From JAWWOL01 sp033851545 (lineage in GTDB: Bacteria > Actinomycetota > Actinomycetes > JAWWOL01), in contig JAWWOO010000044.1 in the NCBI GenBank assembly GCA_033851545.1, forward strand, positions 40,432-104,431: a stretch of DNA of 64,000 nucleotides, in the 5' to 3' direction. Positions within the stretch are counted from its first letter, which is position 1. Each line of letters starts with the position of its first letter. Positions 52,978-61,864 of the stretch are shown here, in pieces. The notes under the pieces were generated by a model, which made no database searches, was not told the origin of the DNA, and was given only the letters and a program-made list of their open reading frames with translations. The translations under genes were made by a program, and so were the position numbers.

Positions 52978-53316
52978 CTACAGCGCGTCCGCGCCGCGCT
53001 CCCCGGTACGGACCCGTACGACGTCGTCGACGGGGGTGGTCCACACCTTGCCGTCGCCGATCTTGCCGGTCTGCGCCGACTTGACGAGGACGTCCACCAC
53101 ATCGGCGGCGTCCGCGTCCTCGACCAGGACCTCGACGCGGAGCTTGGGCACGAAGTCCACGACGTACTCAGCACCGCGGTAGACCTCGGTGTGACCACGC
53201 TGCCGGCCGAAGCCGCTGACCTCGCTGACGGTCATGCCGTGGACCCCGAAGGCCTCCAGCGCTGACTTCACCTCGTCGAGCCGGAAGGGCTTGATAACTG
53301 CGGTGACGAGTCTCAT
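52978..53316 (-). CDS. glnK: PII signal protein coupled to the ammonium transporter
   Basis: A 112-aa PII protein with T-loop EVYRGAEY (Y51) and TGKIGDGKVW. Its ATG overlaps the amtB stop (ATGA), the usual amtB-glnK coupling in which PII plugs the ammonium channel when nitrogen is ample. It is followed by a second PII gene, which is unusual for actinobacteria. Confidence 0.94.
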   Translation of the reverse strand: MRLVTAVIKPFRLDEVKSALEAFGVHGMTVSEVSGFGRQRGHTEVYRGAEYVVDFVPKLRVEVLVEDADAADVVDVLVKSAQTGKIGDGKVWTTPVDDVVRVRTGERGADAL

Positions 53317-54644
53317 ACGTCTGCCTCCACCATCCGCTGGGTTCCTACGTCTGCGCCGGTGCTGCGGAGCGAACCGGCGAGGCCGGCGCCCAGCTCGTAC
53401 GCGGTCTCCGCGTGCAACGCCGTGTCGAGACCCTCGATCTCCTGAGCCTCGGTCACCCGCAGACCGATCGTGATCTTGATCAGGAATCCGATGATCAGGG
53501 TGCCGATGCCGCTGTAGGCCAACGTGGCTAGCACGGCCACGGCCTGACGGCCGAGCTGCTCAGCACTTCCGCCGTAGAAGATGCCGTCCATCGCGCCACC
53601 CGCGGTGATGACGGCCGGGTTGACCGTGTGGGTGGCCAGGAAGCCGAGCGAGAGCGCGCCGACGATGCCGCCGACGAGGTGGACGGCGACGACGTCGAGC
53701 GAGTCGTCGAAGCCGAACTTGAACTTGAGCGTGACACAGCTGGCACAGACCGCGCCGGCGACGAGACCCAGGATGATGGCACCGATGCCGTTGACGAAGC
53801 CGCAGGCCGGGGTGATGGCGACCAGGCCGGCCACCAGGCCCGATGCGGCACCCAGCGTCGTGGCGTGACCGTCGCGGACCTTCTCGACCACGAGCCAGCC
53901 GATCATGGCAGCGGCCGTGGCGACGATCGAGTTGAGCATCGCGTAACCGGCGACCGTGTCAGCTGCCAGCTCCGAACCGGCGTTGAAGCCGATCCAGCCG
54001 AACCACAGCAGACCGGCGCCGAGCAGGACGAAGGGCACGTTGTGCGGCTTCATCTGCTCCTTGGGCCAGCCGACCCGCTTGCCCATCAGGACGGTGAGGG
54101 CGAGACCCGCGATGCCGGCGTTGATGTGGACGACCGTGCCGCCGGCGAAGTCGATCGCGTGCAGCTTGGCGCCGATCCAGCCACCGCCCCAGACCCAGTG
54201 GGCGACGACCGAGTAGATGAGCGTGACCCACAGCGCGACGAACACGCAGAAGGAGCCGAACTTCATCCGGTCGGCGATCGCGCCGGTGATCAGCGCGGGG
54301 GTGATGACGGCGAAGGTGAGCTGGAAGGAGGCGATCACCGTTGTCGGGACACCGCCTACCCACAGGGAGTTCGTACCGCCCTTCATGCCCCAGAAGTCGG
54401 TGATGTCACCGATGAGTCCGTGGCCGCCGACGTCATGACCGAAGGCGAGGCTGAACGCGAACAACACCCACAGCACGCTGACGATGGCCATACAGATGAA
54501 GTTCTGCATGAGCATCGCGAGCACGTTCTTGCCCCGGACCATGCCGCCGTAGAAGAAGGCGAGGCCGGGAGTCATGAGTAGCACCAGCGCGGTGGCGGCG
54601 ATCATCCACGCGGTGTTGCCGCTGTCTAGCTTGATCGGTGGCAT
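53313..54644 (-). CDS. amtB: Ammonium transporter AmtB
   Basis: A 443-aa channel with 11 hydrophobic segments and a polar C-terminal tail of about 40 residues. Conserved stretches are FFYGGMVRGKNVLAMLMQ, VAHWVWGGGWIG, GTVVHINAGIAGLAL and HLVGGIVGALSLG (two pore His). ATG at 54644 has AGGAG 5 bp upstream. A much longer frame (to 56681) runs antisense to other genes and is rejected. A GlnR-type box precedes it. Confidence 0.95.
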   Translation of the reverse strand: MPPIKLDSGNTAWMIAATALVLLMTPGLAFFYGGMVRGKNVLAMLMQNFICMAIVSVLWVLFAFSLAFGHDVGGHGLIGDITDFWGMKGGTNSLWVGGVPTTVIASFQLTFAVITPALITGAIADRMKFGSFCVFVALWVTLIYSVVAHWVWGGGWIGAKLHAIDFAGGTVVHINAGIAGLALTVLMGKRVGWPKEQMKPHNVPFVLLGAGLLWFGWIGFNAGSELAADTVAGYAMLNSIVATAAAMIGWLVVEKVRDGHATTLGAASGLVAGLVAITPACGFVNGIGAIILGLVAGAVCASCVTLKFKFGFDDSLDVVAVHLVGGIVGALSLGFLATHTVNPAVITAGGAMDGIFYGGSAEQLGRQAVAVLATLAYSGIGTLIIGFLIKITIGLRVTEAQEIEGLDTALHAETAYELGAGLAGSLRSTGADVGTQRMVEADV

Positions 54645-54724
54645 CTCACTCCTGTCAACAGGGCCGTCAGAACGGCGACAGGACCTCGTTGTCCGCTGCC
54701 TCGTGACGAGGATCGAAGAACCGG

Positions 54725-54762
54725 GTTTCTCCGTGACGTCACCCATGTTTCCGAGGTGTGAA
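54725..54762 (-). promoter_or_regulatory. GlnR-type box upstream of amtB
   Basis: On the minus strand the order TTCAC-N6-GAAAC-N6-GACGT-N6-GAAAC occurs (54762 to 54725). The two GAAAC b-sites are perfect and exactly 22 bp apart, as in the Streptomyces GlnR consensus gTnAC-N6-GaAAC repeated; the a-sites are weaker. It lies about 80 bp before the amtB ATG and should give nitrogen-limitation control of amtB-glnK-glnB-glnD. Confidence 0.65.
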
Positions 54763-54802
54763 ATCAACGGACAAAGGCAAAGCGGGGCTAAAGCCGACCG
54801 CC

Positions 54803-55951
54803 CTAGGACCCGAGCAGCGCGTCGACGAACTGCTCGGGGTCGAAGGGGGCCAGGTCGTCCGGCCCCTCTCCGAGGCCGATCAGCTTGACCGGCACGCCCA
54901 GCTCCCGCTGGACGGCGACCACGATGCCGCCCTTCGCCGTACCGTCGAGCTTGGTCAGCACGATGCCGGTGACCTCGACCACCTCGGTGAAGACCCGCGC
55001 CTGGACCATGCCGTTCTGGCCGGTGGTGGCGTCGAGGACGAGCAGCACCTCGTCGACGGCGCCGTGCTTCTCGATCACCCGCTTGACCTTGCCGAGCTCG
55101 TCCATCAACCCCGACTTCGTGTGCAGCCTGCCTGCGGTGTCGACGAGGACGGTGTCGACGCCGTTTTCCTTGCCGACCCGGACCGCGTCGAACGCCACCG
55201 AAGCCGGGTCGCCGCCTTCGGGGCCGCGGACCGTGAGTGCACCCACGCGCTCGCCCCACGTCGCCAGCTGGTCGGCCGCCGCCGCACGGAAGGTGTCGGC
55301 CGCACCCAGCACGACCGTACGGCCGTCGGCCACGAGCACCCGGGCGAGCTTGCCGCAGGTGGTCGTCTTGCCGGTGCCGTTGACCCCGACGACCAGCACC
55401 ACCGCCGGACCGTCCTCGTCCGGCGCCGTGTGCAGCGTCCGGTCCATGTCGGTGCCGATCGCGGCGACCAGCTCCTCGCGCAGCATCGCCCGCACCTCGG
55501 CAGGTGTCCTGGGCCCGGCGACGCGGACCTTGCTCCGCAGGCTCGCCACCATCTCCTGGCTGGCCCCCACCCCGATGTCGGCGGTGATCAGCAGGTCCTC
55601 GATCTGCTCCCAGGCGTCCTCGTCGAGGGTGTCGCGGGAGAGCAGGCCGAGCAGTCCGCGGCCCAGTGTGCTCTGCGAGCGGGCCAGCCGTGCGCGCAGC
55701 CGCACCATCCGCAGCGCGGTCGGCTCGGGCACCTCCAGCAGCTGCAACCCGGGCTCGGGTGCCTCGACCTGCGGGGCCCGCGGCTCCTCGAGGACGGTCA
55801 CCGCCGAGGACGGCTCGTCGTCGTACGGGCCGGTCACCGAGGTGGTCGGACGGGGCAGCCGCAGCCGCCGGGGCGCCCGCAGCGCGTAGGTCGCCCCGCC
55901 GGCGACGACCAGGACGGCAACGATCGCGATGACGATGATGAGGGTGGTCAC
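54803..55951 (-). CDS. ftsY: SRP receptor FtsY
   Basis: A 382-aa SRP receptor GTPase. An N-terminal helix (2-21) is followed by an acidic/proline linker (about 35-80) and an NG domain with P-loop GVNGTGKT (189-196), DTAGRLHTKSGLMDEL and TKLDGTAKGG. The membrane helix is typical for actinobacteria. It is followed by amtB; upstream, smc is not adjacent but separated by about 6.6 kb. Confidence 0.96.
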   Translation of the reverse strand: MTTLIIVIAIVAVLVVAGGATYALRAPRRLRLPRPTTSVTGPYDDEPSSAVTVLEEPRAPQVEAPEPGLQLLEVPEPTALRMVRLRARLARSQSTLGRGLLGLLSRDTLDEDAWEQIEDLLITADIGVGASQEMVASLRSKVRVAGPRTPAEVRAMLREELVAAIGTDMDRTLHTAPDEDGPAVVLVVGVNGTGKTTTCGKLARVLVADGRTVVLGAADTFRAAAADQLATWGERVGALTVRGPEGGDPASVAFDAVRVGKENGVDTVLVDTAGRLHTKSGLMDELGKVKRVIEKHGAVDEVLLVLDATTGQNGMVQARVFTEVVEVTGIVLTKLDGTAKGGIVVAVQRELGVPVKLIGLGEGPDDLAPFDPEQFVDALLGS

Positions 55952-55994
55952 GTGACAGTCCTAGCAGACTGGGCGGCTTCGGTACGGTCGGGGC

Positions 55995-56753
55995 ATGCAC
56001 GAGGAGTGGAAGGCGCGGCACGCGGGCTCGTTCGGCGAGGTCGCCGCCGACTACGACGCGGCCCGGCCGTCCTACCCGGCCGAGGCGGTGGACTGGCTCG
56101 CCGGCAAGGCGCCGTCGGACGTGCTCGATCTCGGAGCCGGAACGGGCAAGCTGACCGAGCTCCTGGTCGCGGCCGGACACCGGGTCACCGCGGCCGACCC
56201 CTCGACGGGGATGCTCGAACAGCTCCAGCGGCGGCTGCCCGGCGTCGCGACCGTCCTCGGTGCCGCCGAGAACGTTCCGCTGCCCGATGGTTCCTTCGAT
56301 GTCATCACCGTTGCGCAGGCCTGGCACTGGGTCGACGAAGCTGTGGCGCCGCTCGAGTGCGCGCGGCTGCTCCGCCCGGGTGGCCGGCTCGCCCTGGTCT
56401 GGAACGAGCGGGACGAGTCGGTCGACTGGGTACGCGCGGTGTGGCAGCCGCTCAACCGGGGCAGCGGGACCGGCATGGCGCTGCTCAGCGACGGCTGGCA
56501 GCGCGCGGTCAACGCGCAGGCACCGTTCGGTCCGATGCAGGAGCAGGTCTTCGGGTACGACCAGACGCTCAACCGCGACAGCGTCCTGCGCCTCGTCGGC
56601 TCCCGCAGCTCGGTGGCCGTCCTGGACCCGCCGGCCAGGGCAGCGCTGCTGGCCGAGGTCACCGCCGTCCTCGACACCCATCCCGACACCCGGGGCCGCG
56701 ACGTGCTGGTGCTTCCGTACGAGACCCGCTGCTACCGGTGGACGAGGCGCTAG
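55995..56753 (+). CDS. Class I SAM-dependent methyltransferase
   Basis: A 252-aa methyltransferase with motif I VLDLGAGTGKLTE (about 39-51), motif II ADPSTGML and NVPLPDGSFDVITVAQAWHW. The last part, LVWNERDESVDWV, is typical of the Methyltransf_11 group. Substrate unknown. It diverges from ftsY over a 43-bp gap and converges on the deacetylase gene. Confidence 0.82.
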   Translation: MHEEWKARHAGSFGEVAADYDAARPSYPAEAVDWLAGKAPSDVLDLGAGTGKLTELLVAAGHRVTAADPSTGMLEQLQRRLPGVATVLGAAENVPLPDGSFDVITVAQAWHWVDEAVAPLECARLLRPGGRLALVWNERDESVDWVRAVWQPLNRGSGTGMALLSDGWQRAVNAQAPFGPMQEQVFGYDQTLNRDSVLRLVGSRSSVAVLDPPARAALLAEVTAVLDTHPDTRGRDVLVLPYETRCYRWTRR

Positions 56754-56807
56754 GAGACCGCTGAACGCCCCGCTCTCCGGCGAGCTGGGCCCGGGGCGGT
56801 TCGGCCA

Positions 56808-57614
56808 CTAGACCGCGTCACCCTGCATCGGCGTGCCGGCCGCGACCAGGGCGGAGATGGTCAGGAACCGGTAGCCCTTGGCCCTGGCGCCGTCGATCAG
56901 CCGCGGGAGGGCGTCGGCCGGCTGGGTTCCCGACAGGGCGCCCAGGTCGTGCGCCAGCACGATCGAGCCCGGCTGCAGGTTGTCGAGGACGTACTGGACC
57001 GGGTCGAGCTCGGGCGCCGGCGAGTCGGTCGCGGCGTCGGCAGGCGTGTGCAGCTGCACCGACCACAGCACGACGTCGTAGCCGAACCCGGAGGACGCGG
57101 TCAGCAGCTCGGGGGTCACCTCGCCCCCCGGCGGTCGCACGTAGCGCGGCCGGTTGCCGGTGATCGCCCGGATCAGCTCGTCGGTCTTGCGCAGCTCCGG
57201 ATCGATCTCGGCGCTCGACAGCCCGGCCAGCACCCGGTGCGACCAGGTGTGGTTGCCGATCTCGTGACCGTCGGCCAGCATCTGCCGCAGCAGCTCGGTG
57301 TGCGGCTGGACCCGGTTGCCGACCACGTCGAACGTGGCGCTGACCCCGCGCTGTCTGAGCAGCGCCAGCACGGCGGTGGTGCTGGCCGCCGGACCGTCGT
57401 CGAGGGTCAGGGCGATCGACAGGTCCCCTGTCTGCACCCGGGAGAACACCCTCGGTGTGTTCAGCCCGGTGCCGGTCAGCGACGCCCGGTCACGGCCGAG
57501 AACCACGTTGTCCGCTCCCCCCGACCCGCGCTGGAGGGCGCCCACCGCGACACCGCCGGCAGCAGCGCCGCCGGCGACGAGGGCGGAGGCTCGCAGGAAA
57601 GCCCGCCGATCCAC
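56808..57614 (-). CDS. Exported polysaccharide deacetylase
   Basis: A 268-aa protein of the NodB/CE4 family. A Tat-like signal DRRAFLRASALVAGG opens it; the NodB domain has ALTLDDGPA (catalytic and metal Asp), GHEIGNHTWSHR (metal His pair) and PPGGEVTPELL. It probably removes acetyl groups from cell-wall or other extracellular glycans. GTG at 57614 lies 13 bp after the permease stop, so it looks like the last gene of the sigma factor-transporter operon. Confidence 0.82.
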   Translation of the reverse strand: MDRRAFLRASALVAGGAAAGGVAVGALQRGSGGADNVVLGRDRASLTGTGLNTPRVFSRVQTGDLSIALTLDDGPAASTTAVLALLRQRGVSATFDVVGNRVQPHTELLRQMLADGHEIGNHTWSHRVLAGLSSAEIDPELRKTDELIRAITGNRPRYVRPPGGEVTPELLTASSGFGYDVVLWSVQLHTPADAATDSPAPELDPVQYVLDNLQPGSIVLAHDLGALSGTQPADALPRLIDGARAKGYRFLTISALVAAGTPMQGDAV

Positions 57615-57627
57615 TACGCGCCCCCGC

Positions 57628-58677
57628 TCAGCTCGGGACCCCGATACGCCGCTCGCCACTGCGCAGCTGCTGGATGATCACCGCGACCACCAGCAACGAG
57701 CCCTTGGCGACGTTCTGCCAGAACGGGTTGACGTCGAGGAGGGTCATCCCGTTGGTCAGGACCCCGAGCAGCAGCACCGCGAGCACCGTACCCGCGACCG
57801 TGCCCTTGCCGCCGCGCAGCGCGCAGCCGCCGAGCACCGCAGCCGTGATCGACTCGAGCTCGAGGCCCTCGCTGCCCGACACCGGCTGGCCGGATCCGGT
57901 CCGCGCGGTGATCAGGATCCCGGCCACAGCGGCGAAGACCCCCGTCAGCGCGTACACCCCGAGGATGTACTTGTTGAGGTTCACCCCGGCCAGCCGCGCA
58001 GCCGTCTCGTTGCCGCCGATGGCGTAGAGCTTGCGCCCGACGTCGGTGAACCGCAGCATCACGTGCACCAGCAGCGCGAGCACCGCGAAGACCCAGATCA
58101 GCGTCGCGACACCGGCGATGCTGCCCCTGGCCAGGAAGATGAACACCGAGTCGGCGTTGGTGAAGCCCTGGGCCCTGCCGTTGGAGACCAGCTGGGCCAC
58201 GCCCTTGTACGCGGCCAGCGTGGCCAGGGTGGCGATCACCGGGTTGACCCTGCCGAAGACGATGACCAACCCGTTGACCAGTCCCGCCAGCAGCCCGACG
58301 CCGAGCGCCACCGTGATGCCCCACGCCGCGCTGTGGGTCGACGTGAACACCATCGCCGACGTCACGGACGCCAGGCCTGCGATCGACCCCACGGAGATGT
58401 CGAGCGCGCCCAGGATGATGACGACCGTCTGGGCCACGGCGAGGATCCCCGAGATGACCACCGCGTTCCCGATGCCGCGCAGGTTGGCCACCCGGAAGAA
58501 GTCGGGGTTGCGCGAGCCGATGCCGGCCGAGAGCACCAACAGGGCGATCAGCAGGCTGACGTTCTGAACCCCCACCCGGCCGAGGGCCCGGCGCCACGGC
58601 CGCTGCCGGTCCACTGCCGGCTCCGCCTCGGCGAGCGGGTGGCGATCACGCCCGGTGAGGTCCGGCTCGGCCTTCAC
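57628..58677 (-). CDS. Sugar ABC transporter permease (RbsC/AraH type)
   Basis: A 349-aa permease of the BPD_transp_2 family with about ten helices. GALDISVGSIAGLASV and VLGGCALRGGKGTVAGTVLG-like segments are hallmarks of ribose/arabinose/xylose importers. The N-terminal 35 residues are polar and cytosolic. It overlaps the ATPase gene by 4 bp. Confidence 0.9.
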   Translation of the reverse strand: MKAEPDLTGRDRHPLAEAEPAVDRQRPWRRALGRVGVQNVSLLIALLVLSAGIGSRNPDFFRVANLRGIGNAVVISGILAVAQTVVIILGALDISVGSIAGLASVTSAMVFTSTHSAAWGITVALGVGLLAGLVNGLVIVFGRVNPVIATLATLAAYKGVAQLVSNGRAQGFTNADSVFIFLARGSIAGVATLIWVFAVLALLVHVMLRFTDVGRKLYAIGGNETAARLAGVNLNKYILGVYALTGVFAAVAGILITARTGSGQPVSGSEGLELESITAAVLGGCALRGGKGTVAGTVLAVLLLGVLTNGMTLLDVNPFWQNVAKGSLLVVAVIIQQLRSGERRIGVPS

Positions 58678-60185
58678 TGCTGGCTCCCGACGGCGCCCGG
58701 CATGGCCATCGCGAGGACCGAGGCCTCGGTTGCCTGTGTACGGGACAGCTCACCGACCACCCGACCGGTACGCATGACGACGACGCGGTCGGCGAGCCCC
58801 AGCACCTCGGGCAGCTCGGAGGAGATGACCAGGATGGCGACGCCCTGCGCCGCGAGCTCGTCGATGATCGCGTAGATCTCGGCCTTGGCGCTGACGTCGA
58901 CCCCTCGGGTCGGCTCGTCGAGGATCAGCACCGCCGGCCTTCGCGCCAGCCAGCGGGCCAGGACCAGCTTCTGCTGGTTGCCGCCGGAGAGCTTGCGGAC
59001 CTCCTGGTCCATCGACGGTGTCCGCACGTTGAGCTGCCGCACGTACCGCGTGACCAGCAGCTCCTCGGCCCGCGCCCGGATGAACCGCATCCGGTGCAGC
59101 CGGCTGAGGACGGCCAGGGACACGTTGTCCCGCACCGACCGGCGCAGCAGCAGCGCGTCGGCCTTGCGCTCCTCCGGTGCGAGCGCGATGCCGGCCCGCA
59201 GCGCGTCCACCGGGCTGCGCAGCCGTACCTCCTGGCCTCGGACCGACACCGTGCCCGACCGGATCGGCAGGTCGCCCACGATCGCCCGGGCCAGCACCGT
59301 ACGGCCGGCCCCGACGAGCCCGGCGAGAACGACGACCTCACCGGAGTGCACGTCGAGGTCGACGTCGGCGACGTCTCCGCTCGAGACCCCGCGAAGCCGC
59401 AGTGCCACTTCGGCCGGCCGGCGCGGGGTGCGCTCGAACATCGAGGACAGGTCGCGGCCGACCATCATCTGGACGATCTCGGCCTCGGGTGTGGTCCGGA
59501 GGTCCCGTACGCCGACCAGCAACCCGTCCCGCAGAACGGCGACCCGGTCCGCGACCTCGAAGATCTCCGGCAGCCGGTGCGTGACATAGACGACTGCGAC
59601 GCCATCAGCCCGGAGCCGGGCGATCAGCGCGAACAGTGCCGTCACCTCGCGGGCGGACAGCGACGACGTCGGCTCGTCGAATGCCACCATGCGCACGGCG
59701 CCCGTGAACGCGCGCATGATCTCGACAAGGGCACGCTGCGGCGGCGCGAGCAGCCGGCCGGGAGTGTCGGCGTCAATGATGCCGCGGAAGCCCAGCCGGG
59801 CGATCTGGGCCTCGGCGTCGGCCATCAGCCGACGCCGGTCGACGAACGGGCCACGCAGCGGGAGCGCCCCGACGTAGACGTTCTCGGCGACGCTGACCTG
59901 CGGGATGATCTCGGGTTCCTGCGAGATCACCCGGACCCCCGAACGGCGGGCGTCCGCCGGGCTGCGGAAGTCCACCGGCGTCCCGTCGACCAGCAGCCGT
60001 CCCGAGTCGGGCCGGTGGTCACCGCTGAGCAGCTTGAGCAACGTCGACTTGCCGGCCCCGTTCTCTCCGACCAGCGCAAGGACCTCGCCGGCCCGGATGT
60101 CCAGGCTGACCCCGTCCAGTGCAGGGACCGGGCCGAACTGCTTGGCCACCGCCTCGACCCGTACGGTCACTGCAGGGCTGGTCAT
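58674..60185 (-). CDS. Sugar ABC transporter ATPase with two ABC domains (RbsA/AraG type)
   Basis: A 503-aa fusion of two nucleotide-binding domains. The first has an intact Walker A GENGAGKST (about 40-48) but a signature region weakened to LAPPQRAL; the second has VGAGRTVLA in place of Walker A and the intact LSGGNQQKL and LILDEPTRGVD. This degenerate/intact pairing is normal for the family. It overlaps the binding protein gene by 4 bp. Confidence 0.91.
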   Translation of the reverse strand: MTSPAVTVRVEAVAKQFGPVPALDGVSLDIRAGEVLALVGENGAGKSTLLKLLSGDHRPDSGRLLVDGTPVDFRSPADARRSGVRVISQEPEIIPQVSVAENVYVGALPLRGPFVDRRRLMADAEAQIARLGFRGIIDADTPGRLLAPPQRALVEIMRAFTGAVRMVAFDEPTSSLSAREVTALFALIARLRADGVAVVYVTHRLPEIFEVADRVAVLRDGLLVGVRDLRTTPEAEIVQMMVGRDLSSMFERTPRRPAEVALRLRGVSSGDVADVDLDVHSGEVVVLAGLVGAGRTVLARAIVGDLPIRSGTVSVRGQEVRLRSPVDALRAGIALAPEERKADALLLRRSVRDNVSLAVLSRLHRMRFIRARAEELLVTRYVRQLNVRTPSMDQEVRKLSGGNQQKLVLARWLARRPAVLILDEPTRGVDVSAKAEIYAIIDELAAQGVAILVISSELPEVLGLADRVVVMRTGRVVGELSRTQATEASVLAMAMPGAVGSQQ

Positions 60186-61210
60186 GTGCAGGCCACCCCT
60201 GCCCCGCGCCACGTCGTGGCGTCCACGATCGTCGACCGGGCGATCGTCTTGGGCGGCAGCGGCACGCCGTTGCGGATGGTGGCGACGAGCGAGTCGATCG
60301 CGCTCGCACCGACGTCGTTACCGTTGATGTACAGCGCTGCCTTGTTGCCGGTGACCTGCCCCGCCTTCCAGTCCTTGCAGTCCAGGTAGGCCCCGATGCC
60401 GACCCCGATGATGTGGGTGGCGGCCACCCCGTCGTTCTGCAGCGCGGTCACCACGCCGGTCTCGTTCTCGTCGTTGCAGCCCCAGACCACCCAGTGCTCG
60501 ACCCCCGGGTTGGCGGTCAGCGCTGCGCCTGCCTTGTCCTCGGCATCGGTCGGGGTGTTGTTCGTGCCGATCTCCACCGTCTGGAGGTTCTGGCCGGTGG
60601 CCGCGGTGAAGGCCCGCTTGGCCCCGTCGACCCGATCGGTGCAGACGCTGAGGTCCTGCTTCCAGGCGGCGATGATCCGGGTGTTCTGCGGAGTCCAGCC
60701 GGCGGCGGTGAAGAGCCGGCCGGCCTCCTCGCCGATCTTCTGGCCCATCAACGTGCCGTCGAAGCCGACGAACGGCGCCTGCTGGCCCGACTCGTCCTTG
60801 ATCTCGTCGTCCGACGCGATGATCGGGATGCCGGCCGCCCTCGCCTTGTCGATCACGGCCGGGCCGATCTGCTGGTCGGGCACGACGATCGCGATGCCGT
60901 CGACCTTCTGCGCGACGGCGGTGTCCATCTCGCTGATCGCCTTGTTGGCGTCACTCCCGAGGTTGACGACGGTCACCTCGACGTTGCCGAGCTTGGCCGC
61001 CTCGGCCTTGGCACCGGCGGCCTCGTCGACGAAGTACTGCTGGTCGCCCTGCTTCTGCAGATACTCGAGGTGGATCGTCTGGTTGCCGCCCACGGCGTGC
61101 TGCGCGCGGCCGGATCCGCTGACCCGACCCGAGGAGCAGGCAGCGAGGGTCACCGCGAGGCCGAAGGCAACCACCGCCCGCGGGGTCGGGCGGCGCGGCT
61201 CCGCACGCAT
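60182..61210 (-). CDS. Sugar-binding lipoprotein (AraF-like)
   Basis: A 342-aa periplasmic-type binding protein (Peripla_BP_4). The signal ends in a lipobox LAAC (C25), so it is surface anchored. The stretch VEHWVVWGCNDENETGVVT and IIGVGIGAY resemble L-arabinose-binding protein AraF (which has a matching VKHWLIVGMND block), so arabinose or a similar pentose is a fair guess. It begins immediately after the stop of the membrane protein gene, with no gap. Confidence 0.83.
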   Translation of the reverse strand: MRAEPRRPTPRAVVAFGLAVTLAACSSGRVSGSGRAQHAVGGNQTIHLEYLQKQGDQQYFVDEAAGAKAEAAKLGNVEVTVVNLGSDANKAISEMDTAVAQKVDGIAIVVPDQQIGPAVIDKARAAGIPIIASDDEIKDESGQQAPFVGFDGTLMGQKIGEEAGRLFTAAGWTPQNTRIIAAWKQDLSVCTDRVDGAKRAFTAATGQNLQTVEIGTNNTPTDAEDKAGAALTANPGVEHWVVWGCNDENETGVVTALQNDGVAATHIIGVGIGAYLDCKDWKAGQVTGNKAALYINGNDVGASAIDSLVATIRNGVPLPPKTIARSTIVDATTWRGAGVACT

Positions 61211-61864
61211 CTAGCTCGGGTCTTCGGGGAGCTGAGCCACGGGGTGGGCGGGCAACCCGCAGGACCACGAGCCGGTCTGGCTGTAGAGCAGCCGCGCGTC
61301 GGAGCCGGCGACCACGAACACCTGGACGCCGTCGTAGTCACCCGGGTCGGGCTGCGGGTCGGGTGGAGTAGAGGTGGTCGGGCAGGTCGTCGCATCGTCC
61401 CGTACGCGGTACACAACGGCCCAGGCCGGCTGCCTGTCGAAGCCGGCGACCGGCAGCCCGCGGGCGTCCCGGACACTGACCCGGCCCCAACGGGCAGCGA
61501 CCACGGAGAGCGCCGTCCCGCGCTCACTGCTCTGCAGCAAGGCGATCGTCTCGTCCCGGGTCAGGCTGACGTGGTCACCGGACACCGGTGGCTCGATCAG
61601 CAACCGGTTGGCGTCGAGGTGCACGGCGTGCTGCCAACGCTGCCCGGCCAGCACCTCGGCAGGTGTGTCCCGTCGGCCGCGTGAGCTGATCGCCACGAAC
61701 GTCACCACGAGGACACCGACCAGGAAACCGGCCGTCGCCGAGGTCCAGGTGACCAGATGGCGGTGCCGGGCGGCGAGCGCACGCGAGGCGTGGTCGATCT
61801 GCGGCTGCACGTCGGACACGGAGACGTGCAGCATCACCCCCAGCTCGTCCTCAGGTCCGATCAC
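61211..61864 (-). CDS. Membrane protein, probable partner of the ECF sigma factor
   Basis: A 217-aa protein with a cytosolic N-terminus of about 38 residues, one transmembrane helix (about 40-60) and an extracytoplasmic domain of about 150 residues that includes two cysteines (CPTTS, WSCGLP). It overlaps the sigma gene (GTGA) in the position usual for an anti-sigma factor, but no classic zinc anti-sigma motif is visible in the N-terminus. Anti-sigma function is therefore inferred from order and topology only. Confidence 0.6.
   Translation of the reverse strand: MIGPEDELGVMLHVSVSDVQPQIDHASRALAARHRHLVTWTSATAGFLVGVLVVTFVAISSRGRRDTPAEVLAGQRWQHAVHLDANRLLIEPPVSGDHVSLTRDETIALLQSSERGTALSVVAARWGRVSVRDARGLPVAGFDRQPAWAVVYRVRDDATTCPTTSTPPDPQPDPGDYDGVQVFVVAGSDARLLYSQTGSWSCGLPAHPVAQLPEDPS

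Noticed and set aside
53313..56681. An open frame of 1122 codons on the minus strand ending as amtB
   Set aside because: Only the last 443 codons are AmtB. The earlier part overlaps ftsY in another frame and runs antisense to the methyltransferase, with low-complexity Arg/Ala/Gly sequence typical of GC-biased shadow frames.
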